Origin: Reyranella sp.
GTDB lineage: Bacteria; Pseudomonadota; Alphaproteobacteria; Reyranellales; Reyranellaceae
Assembly: GCA_021732285.1 (NCBI GenBank)
Contig: JAKFVH010000280.1
Span: forward strand, 1 to 42,596
Direction: 5' to 3'
DNA: 42,596 nt
This document shows, one piece after another, positions 25,196-34,010 of this stretch. The position numbers were made by a program, and so were the translations under genes. Within the stretch, counting starts at the first letter, position 1; every line of letters starts with the position of its first letter. The notes under the pieces are model-generated. The model saw nothing but the letters and a program-made list of their open reading frames with translations. It was not told the origin of the DNA and made no database searches.

Positions 25196-26827
25196 CTAAG
25201 CCGTCGGCAGCTTATAACCCTCGAACTGCTTGCGCAGCGCGGTCTTCAGGATCTTGCCTGTGGCGCCGTGCGGGATGGCGTCGATGAACTGCACGTCGTC
25301 CGGCATCCACCACTTGGCGATCTTGCCTTCCAGGAACTTCAGGACGTCGCCCTTGGTCACGTCGGCATCGGGCCGCTTGACCACGATCATCAATGGCCGC
25401 TCGTCCCACTTGGGATGCGGCACGCCGATCACGGCGGCCTCGGCCACGCCGGGACAGCCCATGGCGGCGTTCTCGAGATCGATCGAGCTGATCCATTCGC
25501 CGCCCGACTTGATCACGTCCTTCGAGCGGTCGGTGATCACCACCGAGCCGTCGGCCTCGATCTTGCAGACGTCGCCGGTCATGAACCAGTCGTCCTCGAG
25601 GAACTGGCCCTTGCCGTCGCCCTTCAGGTAGCCCTTCACGATCCACGGGCCGCGCACCACGAGATTGCCCGAGACGCTGCCGTCCTGCGGCAGGTCGTTG
25701 CCGGCATCGTCGATGATCTTCATCTCGCAGCCGAACACCGGCCGGCCGGCCTTGGCCGTGATGGCGAAGCGCTCGGCGTCGGGCAGCGCGCGCTCGCCCT
25801 TGTTGAAGCGGGTCACCGTGCCGAGCGGGCTCATCTCCGTCATGCCCCAGCCCTGGATGACTTCGACGCCGTGGTCCTTCCAGAAGCGCTCGATCATGGC
25901 GAACGGCACGGCCGAGCCGCCGATCAGGGTGCGCTTGACCGACGACATCTTGAACTTGTTCTGGGCGCAGTAGTCGAGCAGGGCGAGCCACACCGTCGGC
26001 ACGCCGGCGCTGATCGTGACCTGCTCCTTGTCCAGAAGCTCGTAGATGCTGGCGCCGTCGAGCTTGGGGCCGGGGAACACCAGCTTGGCGCCGCACATCG
26101 GTGCGGCATAGACCAGGCCCCAGGCATTGGCGTGGAACATCGGCACCACCGGCAGCAGGGTGCTGTCCGGATTCATCGGGATCGCCGAGCCGTTCGACGC
26201 CATGATCGAATGGATCATCGTCGAGCGGTGCGAGTAGAGCACGCCCTTGGGGTTGCCCGTCGTGCCCGAGGTGTAGCAGAGCGAGGATGCCGTCTTCTCG
26301 TCGAAGTCGGGCCAGGTGAGCGTGCCCGGTTGCTTCGCGATCAGCTCCTCGTAGCACAGCAGGTTCGGGATCTTGGACGCGGCCGGCATGTGGGCGCGGT
26401 CGGTCATGACCACGACATGCTTCACGGTCTTGAGGTGCGGGTACACGCCCTCGACGATCGGCAGCAGGTTGAGGTCGACGAAGATCGCCTTGTCCTCGGC
26501 GTGGTTGGCGATGTAGGCGACGTGCTCGGGCGCCAGCCGCGGGTTGATCGTGTGCAGCACGGCGCCGATGCCGGAGATGCCGAAATAGAGCTCGAAGTGG
26601 CGATAGGTGTTCCAGGCAATGGTGCCCACCCGGTCACCGAGCTTGATGTCCAGCGCCTGCAGCGCCTCGGCCAGCTGCTTGGACCGCTTGAGCGCGGCGC
26701 CGTAGCCGTAGCGATGGATCGGTCCTTCGACCGTGCGGGTCACGATCTCGACGTCGGGGTAGTACCTCCCGGCATAGTCGATGATCTGCGAAATCTGCAG
26801 TGGGCGGTCTTGCATCAGGCCGAGCAT
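25196..26827 (-). CDS. Long/medium-chain acyl-CoA ligase (AMP-forming)
   Basis: A 543-residue ANL-superfamily enzyme. The ATP motif is SSLCYTSGTTGNPKGVLYSHRS; the adenylate motifs QGWGMTEMSPLG and DWFMTGDVCKIEADGSVVITDRSKDVIKSGGEWIS follow, and the C-terminal lysine is in PHGATGKILKTALR. It activates a carboxylic acid with ATP to the acyl-AMP and then acyl-CoA. Overall it resembles the medium-chain (AlkK-type) group. No beta-oxidation gene is adjacent, but the fad operon lies 10 kb away in the same window. Confidence 0.9.
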   Translation of the reverse strand: MLGLMQDRPLQISQIIDYAGRYYPDVEIVTRTVEGPIHRYGYGAALKRSKQLAEALQALDIKLGDRVGTIAWNTYRHFELYFGISGIGAVLHTINPRLAPEHVAYIANHAEDKAIFVDLNLLPIVEGVYPHLKTVKHVVVMTDRAHMPAASKIPNLLCYEELIAKQPGTLTWPDFDEKTASSLCYTSGTTGNPKGVLYSHRSTMIHSIMASNGSAIPMNPDSTLLPVVPMFHANAWGLVYAAPMCGAKLVFPGPKLDGASIYELLDKEQVTISAGVPTVWLALLDYCAQNKFKMSSVKRTLIGGSAVPFAMIERFWKDHGVEVIQGWGMTEMSPLGTVTRFNKGERALPDAERFAITAKAGRPVFGCEMKIIDDAGNDLPQDGSVSGNLVVRGPWIVKGYLKGDGKGQFLEDDWFMTGDVCKIEADGSVVITDRSKDVIKSGGEWISSIDLENAAMGCPGVAEAAVIGVPHPKWDERPLMIVVKRPDADVTKGDVLKFLEGKIAKWWMPDDVQFIDAIPHGATGKILKTALRKQFEGYKLPTA

Positions 26828-26953
26828 GGCGTTTCCTCTGTTACCCTTGCCGCCCGGAATGAAGGCTTTTGCGATTGGTGGGCGGCTTTCCCGCTTGGTT
26901 CTAGACCGAGTCGCGGCCGGCCGGGAAGCGGCCCGAAGGCGTCATTCCGCCGC

Positions 26954-27077
26954 CTAGAGCACATTCCGGTCGGCTGCAACAGCCGACCGGAATGTGCCCT
27001 TTGAAACAAAGAACCCCGGTGCGCGCATTCCCGATTCGGGGAACCGCTCGCGGTTCCCCGAATCGGGAATCGCTCTA
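26954..27077. repeat. Twin-hairpin element, family 2, copy I (CTAGAGC...CGCTCTA)
   Basis: CTAGAGC at 26954-26960 opens the element. Hairpin one pairs 26959-26976 with 26980-26997 (18 perfect pairs). A 29-base spacer, 26998-27026, contains CCCCGGTGCGCGC. Hairpin two pairs 27027-27046 with 27051-27070 (20 perfect pairs), followed by CGCTCTA. The same parts, inverted, occur at 34984-35111. It fills the gap between the acyl-CoA ligase start and the 2-oxoglutarate oxygenase stop on the minus strand. Confidence 0.85.
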
Positions 27078-28055
27078 CCGGTTGGCATCCGCCAGAAGGT
27101 CATACGTCCGTTTCTGGTATTGGATCATGTAGTCCGTGTACCAGGTCGTCGGGTATTTCGGCGGCCGGTCCGGCCCCACGGTGGTCGGCACCGAGGCAAC
27201 CGGCCAGTCGATGTGGCTGTCGCAGAAGAAGGCGAGGGCATAGCGCTCGCCGCCGCTCCTGTTGACCGCCCGGTGCGGCGTCGCCAGGAAGACGTCGTTG
27301 GTCCAGCGCTGCAGCATCTGCCCGCCATTGACGACAAAGGCCCCCGGCACGACCGGGGCGTCGATCCACTGGCCGCCCTGGGTGCGGATCGAGAGGCCGG
27401 GCACCTCATTGGGGGCGAGCAGCGTCAAAAAGCTGGTGTCGGTGTGCGGGGCGATGCCGAACTCGTCGTCGGCCAGGGCCCCCTGGTAGGGGTAGTGCGT
27501 CATGCGCAGCTTGTACTGGAACTCGCGGAACGGATCGTCGAAGTACGCCGCCGGCAGGTCGAGGGCGACGGCGTAGAGCCGCACCAGCTTCGCCACCAGC
27601 CGCTCCAGCGCGTCGCAATAGTCGACGACGCCCTCGCGGAAGCCGGGCAGGTCGGCCGGCCAGCGGTTGGCGCTGCGGAAGCGCCGGTCGGCTAAAACGT
27701 CGGGGTGATCGTCCGGCAGGTCGCGGGCCATGAAGAAGGCTTCGTTGAGATTGGCCTTGGTCACGGTCTGCACCGTCGAGGTGCGCAAGGTGTCGCCGCG
27801 CATCGGCAGGTAGCCGACATTGTGCTTGTCGACCCTGACCTCCATCTTCTTGTCGAGCGGCTGGCCGTGGAAGCGCGCCGCCTGCTCGAAGGCGCCGCGG
27901 ACCAGCGCCTCGGGCACGCCGTGGTTGACGATGAAATAGAAACCGATCTCGGTCAGCGCAAAGCGCAGCTCGCGGGCCGTGCGTTCGAGAGAACCGGGCT
28001 CCCCTGCGAGGTAGGGACCCAGGTCGACGATGGGAATGGTCTTCGCGTCGCTCAC
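27075..28055 (-). CDS. IPNS-like 2-oxoglutarate/Fe(II) oxygenase, paralogue 2
   Basis: A 326-residue enzyme of the isopenicillin-N-synthase-like group: PIVDLGPYLAGEPG at the N-terminus, GFYFIVNHGVP, then the iron ligands His204 and Asp206 (APHTDTSFLTLL) and His261 (ATPHRAVN). The usual R-x-S that binds 2-oxoglutarate reads Arg271-Tyr-Ala273 (ERYALAFF), so the serine is lost. It overlaps paralogue 1 by 4 bases (ATGA at 28052-28055) and shares long identical stretches with it, so a tandem duplication is clear. The substrate is unknown. Confidence 0.87.
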   Translation of the reverse strand: MSDAKTIPIVDLGPYLAGEPGSLERTARELRFALTEIGFYFIVNHGVPEALVRGAFEQAARFHGQPLDKKMEVRVDKHNVGYLPMRGDTLRTSTVQTVTKANLNEAFFMARDLPDDHPDVLADRRFRSANRWPADLPGFREGVVDYCDALERLVAKLVRLYAVALDLPAAYFDDPFREFQYKLRMTHYPYQGALADDEFGIAPHTDTSFLTLLAPNEVPGLSIRTQGGQWIDAPVVPGAFVVNGGQMLQRWTNDVFLATPHRAVNRSGGERYALAFFCDSHIDWPVASVPTTVGPDRPPKYPTTWYTDYMIQYQKRTYDLLADANR

Positions 28056-29041
28056 TCGGCCGCTTGCCGGTTGGCGTCAGCCAGCACGTCGTAGTTCCGC
28101 TTCTGGTACCAGATCATGTAGTCGCTGTAGTAGGTCGTCGGGTACTTGGGCGGCTTGTCCGGTCCCACGGTTGTCGGCACTGCGGCCACCGGCCAGTCGA
28201 TGTTGCTGTCGCAGAAGAACGGGATGGCGTAGCGCTCGCCGCCGCTGCGGTTGACCGCGCGATGCGGCGTCGCCAGGAAGACGTCGTTGGTCCAGCGCTG
28301 CAGCATCTGGCCGCCGTTCACGACATAGGCGTCGGGAATAGCCGGCGCGTCGATCCACTTGCCGCTCTGCGTGCGGATGGAGAGACCCGGCACGTCGTTG
28401 GGCGCCAGCAATGTCAAAAAGCTCGTGTCGGTGTGCGGCGCCAGGCCGAACTCGTCCTCGATGGGACCGTCCTGGTGCGGGTAGTGCGTCATGCGCAGCG
28501 AATACTGGCAATCGCGGAACGGCGCGTCGAAATACGCCGCCGGCAGGTCGAGCGCGCGGGCGTAGAGCCGCACCATCTTCAGCACCAGCGCTTCCATGCT
28601 GTTGCAGTAGTCGACCACGGTCTCGCGGAAGCCGGGCAGCCCCTCGGGCCAGCGGTTGCGGCCGCGGAAGCGGCGATTGGCCAAGACGTCGGGATGGTCG
28701 GCCGCCATCTCGCGCTTCACGAAGAAGGCTTCGTTGAGGTTGGGCTTGGTGCCGGCCTGCACCGTCGAGGTGCGCAGCGTATTGCCGCGCATCGGCATGT
28801 AACCCGTGCTATGCAGGTCGATCTTGAGGTCGAGCTTCTTCTCGACCGGCTGCGCGTGGAAGCGCTTCACCTCGGCGAAGGTCGCCTGGATCTTTTCCCG
28901 CGACACGCCGTGATTGACGATGAAGTAGAAGCCGATCTCCGTCAGCGCAAAGCGCAGCTCCTTGGCGGTGCGGTCCAGCGCCCCTGGCTCGCCCGCGAGG
29001 AAGGGCCCCAGGTCAATGACGGGAATGGTCTCGGTGGCCAT
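28052..29041 (-). CDS. IPNS-like 2-oxoglutarate/Fe(II) oxygenase, paralogue 1
   Basis: A 329-residue enzyme from ATG 29041 behind GAGGAG; the longer frame upstream is antisense to the DUF1772 gene and rejected. The iron triad is His203, Asp205 and His260; the 2-oxoglutarate arginine is Arg270 in ERYAIPFF, again with alanine (272) in place of serine. Sequence parallels paralogue 2 almost throughout (LGPFLAGEPGALDRTAKELRFALTEIGFYFIVNHGV). It is the first gene of a two-gene operon, with a promoter in the 29042-29104 gap shared with the divergent DUF1772 gene. Confidence 0.88.
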   Translation of the reverse strand: MATETIPVIDLGPFLAGEPGALDRTAKELRFALTEIGFYFIVNHGVSREKIQATFAEVKRFHAQPVEKKLDLKIDLHSTGYMPMRGNTLRTSTVQAGTKPNLNEAFFVKREMAADHPDVLANRRFRGRNRWPEGLPGFRETVVDYCNSMEALVLKMVRLYARALDLPAAYFDAPFRDCQYSLRMTHYPHQDGPIEDEFGLAPHTDTSFLTLLAPNDVPGLSIRTQSGKWIDAPAIPDAYVVNGGQMLQRWTNDVFLATPHRAVNRSGGERYAIPFFCDSNIDWPVAAVPTTVGPDKPPKYPTTYYSDYMIWYQKRNYDVLADANRQAAE

Positions 29042-29116
29042 GGCGTACTCCTCGCTCCAGCGGCAACGATAGGGCCGTGGCGGCATTGTGGTCCAGTGCA
29101 CACCATGGAGGTAGCC

Positions 29117-29551
29117 ATGCTGCTGGGGCATCTCGCGTTGGTCGTGGCCGCATTGTTCGCCGGTGCGGCCTTTTATGTGAATTTCGCCGAGCAGCCGGCG
29201 CGGCTCGCCACCGACGATCGCGCGGCCCTGCGCCAATGGCAGCGCTCCTACGAGCGGGCGGCGCTGATGCAGGCCAGCCTCGCGATGGTGGGCTTCCTGT
29301 TGGGCCTGGCCGCCTGGTTCGTCGGCCGCGACTTCCGGCTCCTGGCCGGCGCGGTCGCGATCGTGTTGGCGTGGCCCTACACGCTCCTGATCATGAAGCC
29401 GATCAACGACCGGCTGAACGCGACCACGCCGGAGCGCGCCGGCGCCGAAAGCCGGGCCCTGATCGAGCGTTGGGGCCGGCTGCACGCCGGTCGGACGGCG
29501 CTCGGCATGCTGGCGACGGTGATCTTCTTCTGGGCAATGATTGCGGTCTGA
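29117..29551 (+). CDS. DUF1772-family membrane protein
   Basis: A 144-residue protein with four predicted helices. I choose ATG 29117, just after GGAGGT at 29107-29112; an ATG at 29105 lies before that site. The pattern LALVVAALFAGAAFYVNFAEQPARL, then QWQRSYERAALMQASLAMVGFLLGLAAWF and PYTLLIMKPINDRLNA matches DUF1772 (the A-x-x-Y-V-x-x-x-E-x-P motif). The function is not known. Divergent from the oxygenase operon; the MscS gene follows. Confidence 0.83.
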   Translation: MLLGHLALVVAALFAGAAFYVNFAEQPARLATDDRAALRQWQRSYERAALMQASLAMVGFLLGLAAWFVGRDFRLLAGAVAIVLAWPYTLLIMKPINDRLNATTPERAGAESRALIERWGRLHAGRTALGMLATVIFFWAMIAV

Positions 29552-29609
29552 TAGCGTCGCCGCGCCATTTCGCCTAGGCTTTGCCGGCCGTCTAATTGGG
29601 GGCAAGCGC

Positions 29610-31637
29610 ATGAAACGGTCTAGATTTGGCATCGCGGCAATGATCGGCGGCTTCGTCGGCGAATGGACGTGCTCGGCCGCAGCCCAGTCTGCCTACGCCG
29701 CCGACAGCGCCTTCCTGAAAGTCCTGACTGAGCGGGTCGACTTCACCGTCCACCAAATCCCCGCCCTGGGCCGCCATCTGCTGCAGCTGCCCAACATCAT
29801 CGACGGCCGCACCGCCCTGCTGCTGCTCGGCATCGTGGTCGCGGGCCTGGCCGCCGAGGCCATCGCCCGCCTGTTGTTGAGCCGGCTGCGGGTCCGCACC
29901 ATCGACCGCCTGGTCGGCCATTCGCCGCTTCGTGCCTTCGGGGCGGCACTGCTGCTCGACATCGTCGCCCTGGTGGCATTGTTCATTGCCGGCCGTGTCG
30001 TGCTGGCCCGACTCGGCGACGCCCAGAGCATCGGCCACCTGCTCGGCCAGCAGGCCTTCCAGGCGCTGCTCGTCTGGCGCTCCTTCAATCTTCTGTTCCG
30101 CGCCTTCCTGCGGCCCGCCACGCCGGAAGGCCGCATCGCCCCGGTTGACGATGCGACGGCGCGCAGCCTCCTGATCGCCCTCAACTGGGTGGTCGTGCTG
30201 CCGCTGATCGCTGCCCATCTCAGCCGTGCCCTGCTGAACACCGGCGCCACGAAGGAGGTCGTGAGCGCCGCCATCATCCTCTACGCGCCGCTGATCGCGG
30301 CCTGCCTGCTGTGGGTGGTCTGGCACTGGCACAAGGAAATGGCGGCCTGGCTGTCGGCGATGGTGTCCGACCGCAAGGTCGGCCGGCAGCTCAAGCTCGA
30401 CACGGCGCACCGCTGGTGGATGTTCGGTCTCGCCTTCTATGCCGCCATGGGCGTGGCGGCCGTCTACGCCGCTCTGACCGAGGCCGGCACCGCCGCGCGC
30501 GGCCTGGCGACGATCGAAACGACGCTGCTGGTGCTGCTGCTGTTCGAGACGCTGATGCATCGCGTCACCCGCCACATCGTCTCGGAGCTGCCGATGGCGG
30601 GCGACGTCGTCGCCGACTGCCTGCGCCTGATCGCCCGGCTCTACGCCGTCATCCTGATCGCCGATGCCCTGATGGTGAAGACGCTGGGCGCCATGACCGC
30701 CGAGGAATGGGTCGTGCACGACCGCGGCGCCAAGATCGCGGCGATCTCCCTGGTGGCGATCTACGCCTTCTGGCGGTTCCTGCGTTTCCGCATGGATTCC
30801 TACATCGCCGCCAACCCGCTGCCCTCGGCCGACGCCGCGGCCGATCCCGAGGACGAGGTCAAGGTCGCGGCCTCGCGCCTGCGCACCCTGATGCCGCTGC
30901 TGCGCGCCATGGCCGGGTCGGTCATCCTGGTGGTCGGCGGCCTGCTGGTGCTGTCGGAGCTCGGCGTCAACATCACGCCGCTGATCGCTGGCGCCTCGGT
31001 GTTCGGCCTGGCGGTGTCGTTCGGCAGCCAGTCGCTGGTGCGCGACGTCGTCTCCGGCATCTTCTTCCTGGCCGAGGATGCGTTCCGCATCGGCGAGTAT
31101 GTCGACTGCAGCAAGGTGAAGGGCACGGTCGAGGGTTTCAGCGTGCGCTGCCTAAAACTGCGCCACCAGAACGGGCAGCTCCATATCGTGCCGTTCGGCC
31201 AGGTCATGCACATCACCAACTTCAGCCGCGACTGGACGGTGGTGAAGTTCAACCTCGCCTTCGCGCCGGGCACCGACGTCGAGCTTCTGCGCAAGGCGGT
31301 GAAGAAGATCGGCACCGACATGATGGAGGAGCCGGCCTTCAAGCCCATCCTGATGCAGCCGCTCAAGATGCAGGGCGTGGTCGACATCAAGGACTCGCAG
31401 CTGATCGTGCGGTTCAAGTTCATGGCGCGGCCCAAGAACCCCAGCGCCATCCAGCGCATGGGCGTCCGCCGCATGTACGAGCAGCTGCCCCCTCTCGGTA
31501 TCAAGTTCGCCACGCCGACCTATCCGTTCGCCATGCCCATGCCCAGCGCCGTATCCACGACGGCCGTTGCGCCACCGGCGGCGCCAGCGCCTGCCGCGGC
31601 GCCAGCCGAGCCGGCGCCGGCAAAAGCCGCGGAGTAG
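29610..31637 (+). CDS. MscS-family mechanosensitive ion channel
   Basis: A 675-residue protein from ATG 29610. A signal-like N-terminus is followed by about ten hydrophobic segments, then the conserved channel core: LGVNITPLIAGASVFGLAVSFGSQSLVRDVVSGIFFLAEDAFRIGEYVDC, which is the pore helix TM3 and beta-domain of MscS, ending in a long C-terminal domain (KGTVEGFSVRCLKLRHQNGQLHIVPFGQV). The C-terminus has an alanine/proline-rich tail. The extra N-terminal membrane helices place it among the larger YbdG/MscK-like relatives. It would release solutes under hypo-osmotic stress. It stands alone and ends at the nested palindromes. Confidence 0.87.
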   Translation: MKRSRFGIAAMIGGFVGEWTCSAAAQSAYAADSAFLKVLTERVDFTVHQIPALGRHLLQLPNIIDGRTALLLLGIVVAGLAAEAIARLLLSRLRVRTIDRLVGHSPLRAFGAALLLDIVALVALFIAGRVVLARLGDAQSIGHLLGQQAFQALLVWRSFNLLFRAFLRPATPEGRIAPVDDATARSLLIALNWVVVLPLIAAHLSRALLNTGATKEVVSAAIILYAPLIAACLLWVVWHWHKEMAAWLSAMVSDRKVGRQLKLDTAHRWWMFGLAFYAAMGVAAVYAALTEAGTAARGLATIETTLLVLLLFETLMHRVTRHIVSELPMAGDVVADCLRLIARLYAVILIADALMVKTLGAMTAEEWVVHDRGAKIAAISLVAIYAFWRFLRFRMDSYIAANPLPSADAAADPEDEVKVAASRLRTLMPLLRAMAGSVILVVGGLLVLSELGVNITPLIAGASVFGLAVSFGSQSLVRDVVSGIFFLAEDAFRIGEYVDCSKVKGTVEGFSVRCLKLRHQNGQLHIVPFGQVMHITNFSRDWTVVKFNLAFAPGTDVELLRKAVKKIGTDMMEEPAFKPILMQPLKMQGVVDIKDSQLIVRFKFMARPKNPSAIQRMGVRRMYEQLPPLGIKFATPTYPFAMPMPSAVSTTAVAPPAAPAPAAAPAEPAPAKAAE

Positions 31638-31644
31638 GGCTCTC

Positions 31645-31788
31645 GCCGGACCGCGGGCCTCCAGGCCCGCTCATATCTTCTCTTCCGGACCGCGCGCGTC
31701 CCGCGCGCCTCATGAGGCTTGAGCGCGCGAGACGCGCGCGGTCCGGAAGAGCATGACCATGAGCGGGCCTGGAGGCCCGCGGTCCGGC
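31645..31788. repeat. Twin-hairpin palindrome, family 1, copy C outer (split by copy C inner)
   Basis: The outer arms 31645-31674 and 31759-31788 are perfect 30-bp inverted repeats (stem GCGGGCC around TCCA). Between them lies a complete second element. Joining left TCAT with right GACCATGA would restore the usual centre TCATGACCATGA, and CAT appears on both sides of the insert (31672-31674 and 31752-31754), as a target duplication would produce. Confidence 0.85.
31680..31751. repeat. Twin-hairpin palindrome, family 1, copy C inner
   Basis: Perfect 21-bp terminal arms: CTCTTCCGGACCGCGCGCGT at 31680-31699 plus C, mirrored at 31731-31751. The left hairpin is GCGCGCG-TCC-CGCGCGC, the right loop is AGA instead of GGA. 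The centre (CTCATGAGGCTTGAG) is degenerate relative to the other copies. It is embedded in copy C outer. Confidence 0.8.
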
Positions 31789-31846
31789 AAGACACTCGCT
31801 CGGGATATGCTCTAGAATGCGCCCCTATCTCAAAAGGGAGTCATCC

Positions 31847-32803
31847 ATGGAGAAGCGCAAGCTCGGCCATTCGAGCCTCGAATTCGCCCCCATCGCCTTC
31901 GGCGGCAACGTCTTCGGCTGGACGGCCGACGAGGCCACCTCGCACCGGATCCTCGACGCCTTCGTCGATGCCGGCTTCTCCTTCGTCGACACCGCCGACG
32001 TCTATTCGCGCTGGAAGCCCGGCAACAAGGGCGGCGAATCGGAGACCGTGATCGGCAGCTGGTTGAAGAAGAGCCCGGCCAAGCGCGACAAGGTGCTGAT
32101 CGCCACCAAGTGCGGCATGGACATGCCCAATGTCGGCCAGGGCCTGTCGGCGGCGCACATCAAGCGCTCGGTCGAGGATTCGCTGAAGCGGCTCAACACC
32201 GACCGCATCGACCTCTTCCAGTCGCACCGCGACGACAAGACCACGCCGCAGGAGGAGACGCTCGCGACCTATGGCGAGCTCGTGAAGGCGGGCAAGCTGC
32301 GCTTCATCGGCGCCTCCAACTTCGAGGCGCCGCGGCTTGCCGAGGCCGCCAAGATCGCCAAGGAGAAGGGCCTGCCGCGCTATGAGAGCCTGCAGCCGCA
32401 TTACAATCTGATGGAGCGCGGCCTGTTCGAGGGCGCGCTGGAGGACGAGTGCCTGAAGGAGGGGATCGGCGTGATCCCGTACTATTCGCTGGCCAGCGGC
32501 TTTTTGAGCGGCAAGTACCGCTCGGAGGCCGACGTCGCCGACAAGGCGCGTGGCGCGGGTGTGAAGAAGTACATCAACGACAAGGGCTTCGGCGTCCTGA
32601 CGGCGCTCGATGCGGCGGCCAAGAAGCACAACGCCAACTCGACCCAGGTCGCGCTCGCCTGGCTGATGCAGCGCAAGGCCATCACCGCCCCGATCGTCAG
32701 CGCCACCAGCCTCGACCAGCTCAAGGACCTGATCGCAGCGCCCGCGATCAAGCTCGACGCGGAGTCGGTGGCCGCCATCGACAAGGCGAGCGCACCGGCC
32801 TGA
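31847..32803 (+). CDS. Aldo/keto reductase
   Basis: A 318-residue TIM-barrel oxidoreductase starting at ATG 31847 (AAAAGGGA upstream). Signatures: FVDTADVYSRW with the active-site Asp and Tyr, ESETVIGSWLKK, KVLIATKCG with the catalytic lysine, DLFQSHRDD where the usual active-site histidine follows, FIGASNF, and the NADPH-binding tail IVSATSLDQLKDLIAA. Cofactor use is expected to be NADPH. It reduces aldehydes or ketones; the physiological substrate is unknown. It stands between two palindrome clusters, so it is probably transcribed alone. Confidence 0.88.
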   Translation: MEKRKLGHSSLEFAPIAFGGNVFGWTADEATSHRILDAFVDAGFSFVDTADVYSRWKPGNKGGESETVIGSWLKKSPAKRDKVLIATKCGMDMPNVGQGLSAAHIKRSVEDSLKRLNTDRIDLFQSHRDDKTTPQEETLATYGELVKAGKLRFIGASNFEAPRLAEAAKIAKEKGLPRYESLQPHYNLMERGLFEGALEDECLKEGIGVIPYYSLASGFLSGKYRSEADVADKARGAGVKKYINDKGFGVLTALDAAAKKHNANSTQVALAWLMQRKAITAPIVSATSLDQLKDLIAAPAIKLDAESVAAIDKASAPA

Positions 32804-32811
32804 TCTCTTCT

Positions 32812-32879
32812 TCTTCCGGACCGCGCGCGTCCCGCGCGCTCATGATCATGAGCGCGCGGGACGCGCGCGGTACGGAAGA
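32812..32879. repeat. Twin-hairpin palindrome, family 1, copy D
   Basis: A 68-bp palindrome centred at 32845.5 with a single mismatch between arms. Stems are GCGCGCG/CGCGCGC around TCC (left) and GGA (right), joined by TCATGATCATGA; terminal sequence TCTTCCGGACC (left) matches TCTTCCGTACC (right, reverse complement). Nearly the same stem sequence as copy C inner, so these two are recent relatives. Confidence 0.87.
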
Positions 32880-32881
32880 CT

Positions 32882-32905
32882 ATGAGCGGACTTGGAGGTC
32901 CGCGC
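32882..32905. repeat. Half-element of family 1 beside copy D
   Basis: ATGAGCGGACTTGGAGGTCC continues to GCGC and reads as a right half of the palindrome family: ATGA, then a hairpin GCGGAC/GTCCGC with a GGA-containing loop. No matching left half remains upstream, so copy D may have inserted into, or replaced part of, an older element. Confidence 0.55.
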
Positions 32906-32932
32906 ATCGACAAGAAATGGTACACTGCCCCC

Positions 32933-34006
32933 ATGCTCGTCTTCCGCCAGCTCTTCGATCCGACCTCCTCGACCTACACCTATTTGCTGGGTTGCTCGGT
33001 TTCGCGCGAAGCCGTCCTGATCGACCCGGTCTTCGAGCAGGTCCGCCGCGACGCGGCGCTGATCGGCGAGCTCGGGCTGAAACTGCTGTGGACGCTCGAC
33101 ACCCACGTCCATGCCGACCACGTGACCGGCGCGTGGCTGCTCAAACAGAAGCTCGGCAGCAACATTGCCCTATCGGCCGCGGCCGGCGCCTCGGGCACCG
33201 ACCGGATGTTGGCCGACGGCGACCGCGTCGAGTTCGGCCGCCGCTCGCTGGAAGTCCGCGCCACGCCCGGCCACACCAACGGCTGCGTCACCTACGTGCT
33301 CGACGACGAGAGCATGGCCTTCACCGGCGACTGCATCATGATCCGCGGCTCGGGCCGCACCGACTTCCAGCAGGGCGATCCGCGCGCGCTCTACCGCTCG
33401 GTGCGGTCGCGCATCTTCTCGCTGCCCGAGACCTGCCTGCTCTATCCCGCGCACGACTACCGCGGCCTCACCGCGACAAGCGTTGCCGAGGAGAAGAAGT
33501 TCAATCCGCGGCTGGGCGGCGAGGTCGGCGAGGGCGACTATGTCGGCTACATGAAGAACCTCGACCTGCCGCATCCCAAGAAGATCGACGAGGCGGTGCC
33601 GGCCAACCTGCGCTGCGGCCAGCCGGGCAACGAGGCTGCGGTACTGTCCGATCCCGGCTGGGCGCCGCTGCGCTTCACCTTCGGTGGTGTCTGGGAGGTC
33701 GAGCCGCACTGGCTGGAGGAGAACCTCGCCAAGGTGCAGGTGCTCGATGTGCGCGAGCCCAACGAGTTCACCGGACCGCTGGGCCACATCCGCGGCGCCA
33801 GGCTGGTCCCCCTGGGCGAGCTCGCGCAGCGTGCCAAGGAGCTGCCCAAGGACAAGCCGATCGTCGCGGTGTGCCGCGCCGGCAGCCGCTCGGCGCACGC
33901 CACGGCGATCCTGCAGAAGGCGGGCTTCGCCGACATCGCCAACCTGCCCGGCGGCATGCTGCGCTGGCGTGCCGAGGGCCGCGGCGTGGAGGGTGGCGCG
34001 TCGTAA
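32933..34006 (+). CDS. Persulfide dioxygenase-like MBL protein fused to a rhodanese domain
   Basis: A 357-residue two-domain protein. I start at ATG 32933 (MLVFRQLFDPTSSTYTYLLG), because the 17 codons before it in the same frame fall inside a repeat half. Residues 1-230 are an ETHE1/persulfide-dioxygenase-type MBL domain: THVHADH (His58, His60, Asp62, His63), TPGHTNGCVTYVL, FTGDCIMIRGSGRTDFQQGD and YPAHDYRG. Residues 260-357 are a rhodanese domain: VLDVREPNEFTGPLGHIRGARLVPLGEL and the active cysteine Cys314 in AVCRAGSRSAHA. The fusion would oxidise glutathione persulfide to sulfite and handle sulfane sulfur. Confidence 0.88.
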   Translation: MLVFRQLFDPTSSTYTYLLGCSVSREAVLIDPVFEQVRRDAALIGELGLKLLWTLDTHVHADHVTGAWLLKQKLGSNIALSAAAGASGTDRMLADGDRVEFGRRSLEVRATPGHTNGCVTYVLDDESMAFTGDCIMIRGSGRTDFQQGDPRALYRSVRSRIFSLPETCLLYPAHDYRGLTATSVAEEKKFNPRLGGEVGEGDYVGYMKNLDLPHPKKIDEAVPANLRCGQPGNEAAVLSDPGWAPLRFTFGGVWEVEPHWLEENLAKVQVLDVREPNEFTGPLGHIRGARLVPLGELAQRAKELPKDKPIVAVCRAGSRSAHATAILQKAGFADIANLPGGMLRWRAEGRGVEGGAS

Positions 34007-34010
34007 TCAC

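Noticed and set aside
24500..27004. 834-codon plus-strand open frame
   Set aside because: It runs across the CDF gene in the wrong frame, a palindrome and the antisense of the acyl-CoA ligase; a GC-rich shadow.
26954..27077. Plain rho-independent terminators
   Set aside because: Both hairpins lack T-tracts, lie between same-strand genes, and share a fixed spacer with a distant copy, so a repeat element is the better reading.
31719..32051. Short open frame starting in the nested palindromes
   Set aside because: Its first 30 codons are repeat DNA and the rest is an out-of-frame copy of the aldo/keto reductase gene.
22276..32905. CRISPR array made by the spaced palindromes
   Set aside because: Copies lie kilobases apart, are palindromic, vary in sequence and have no regular spacers.
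32882..32932. Longer N-terminus for the persulfide dioxygenase-rhodanese protein
   Set aside because: These 17 codons translate a repeat half; the family starts at MLVFRQLFDP.
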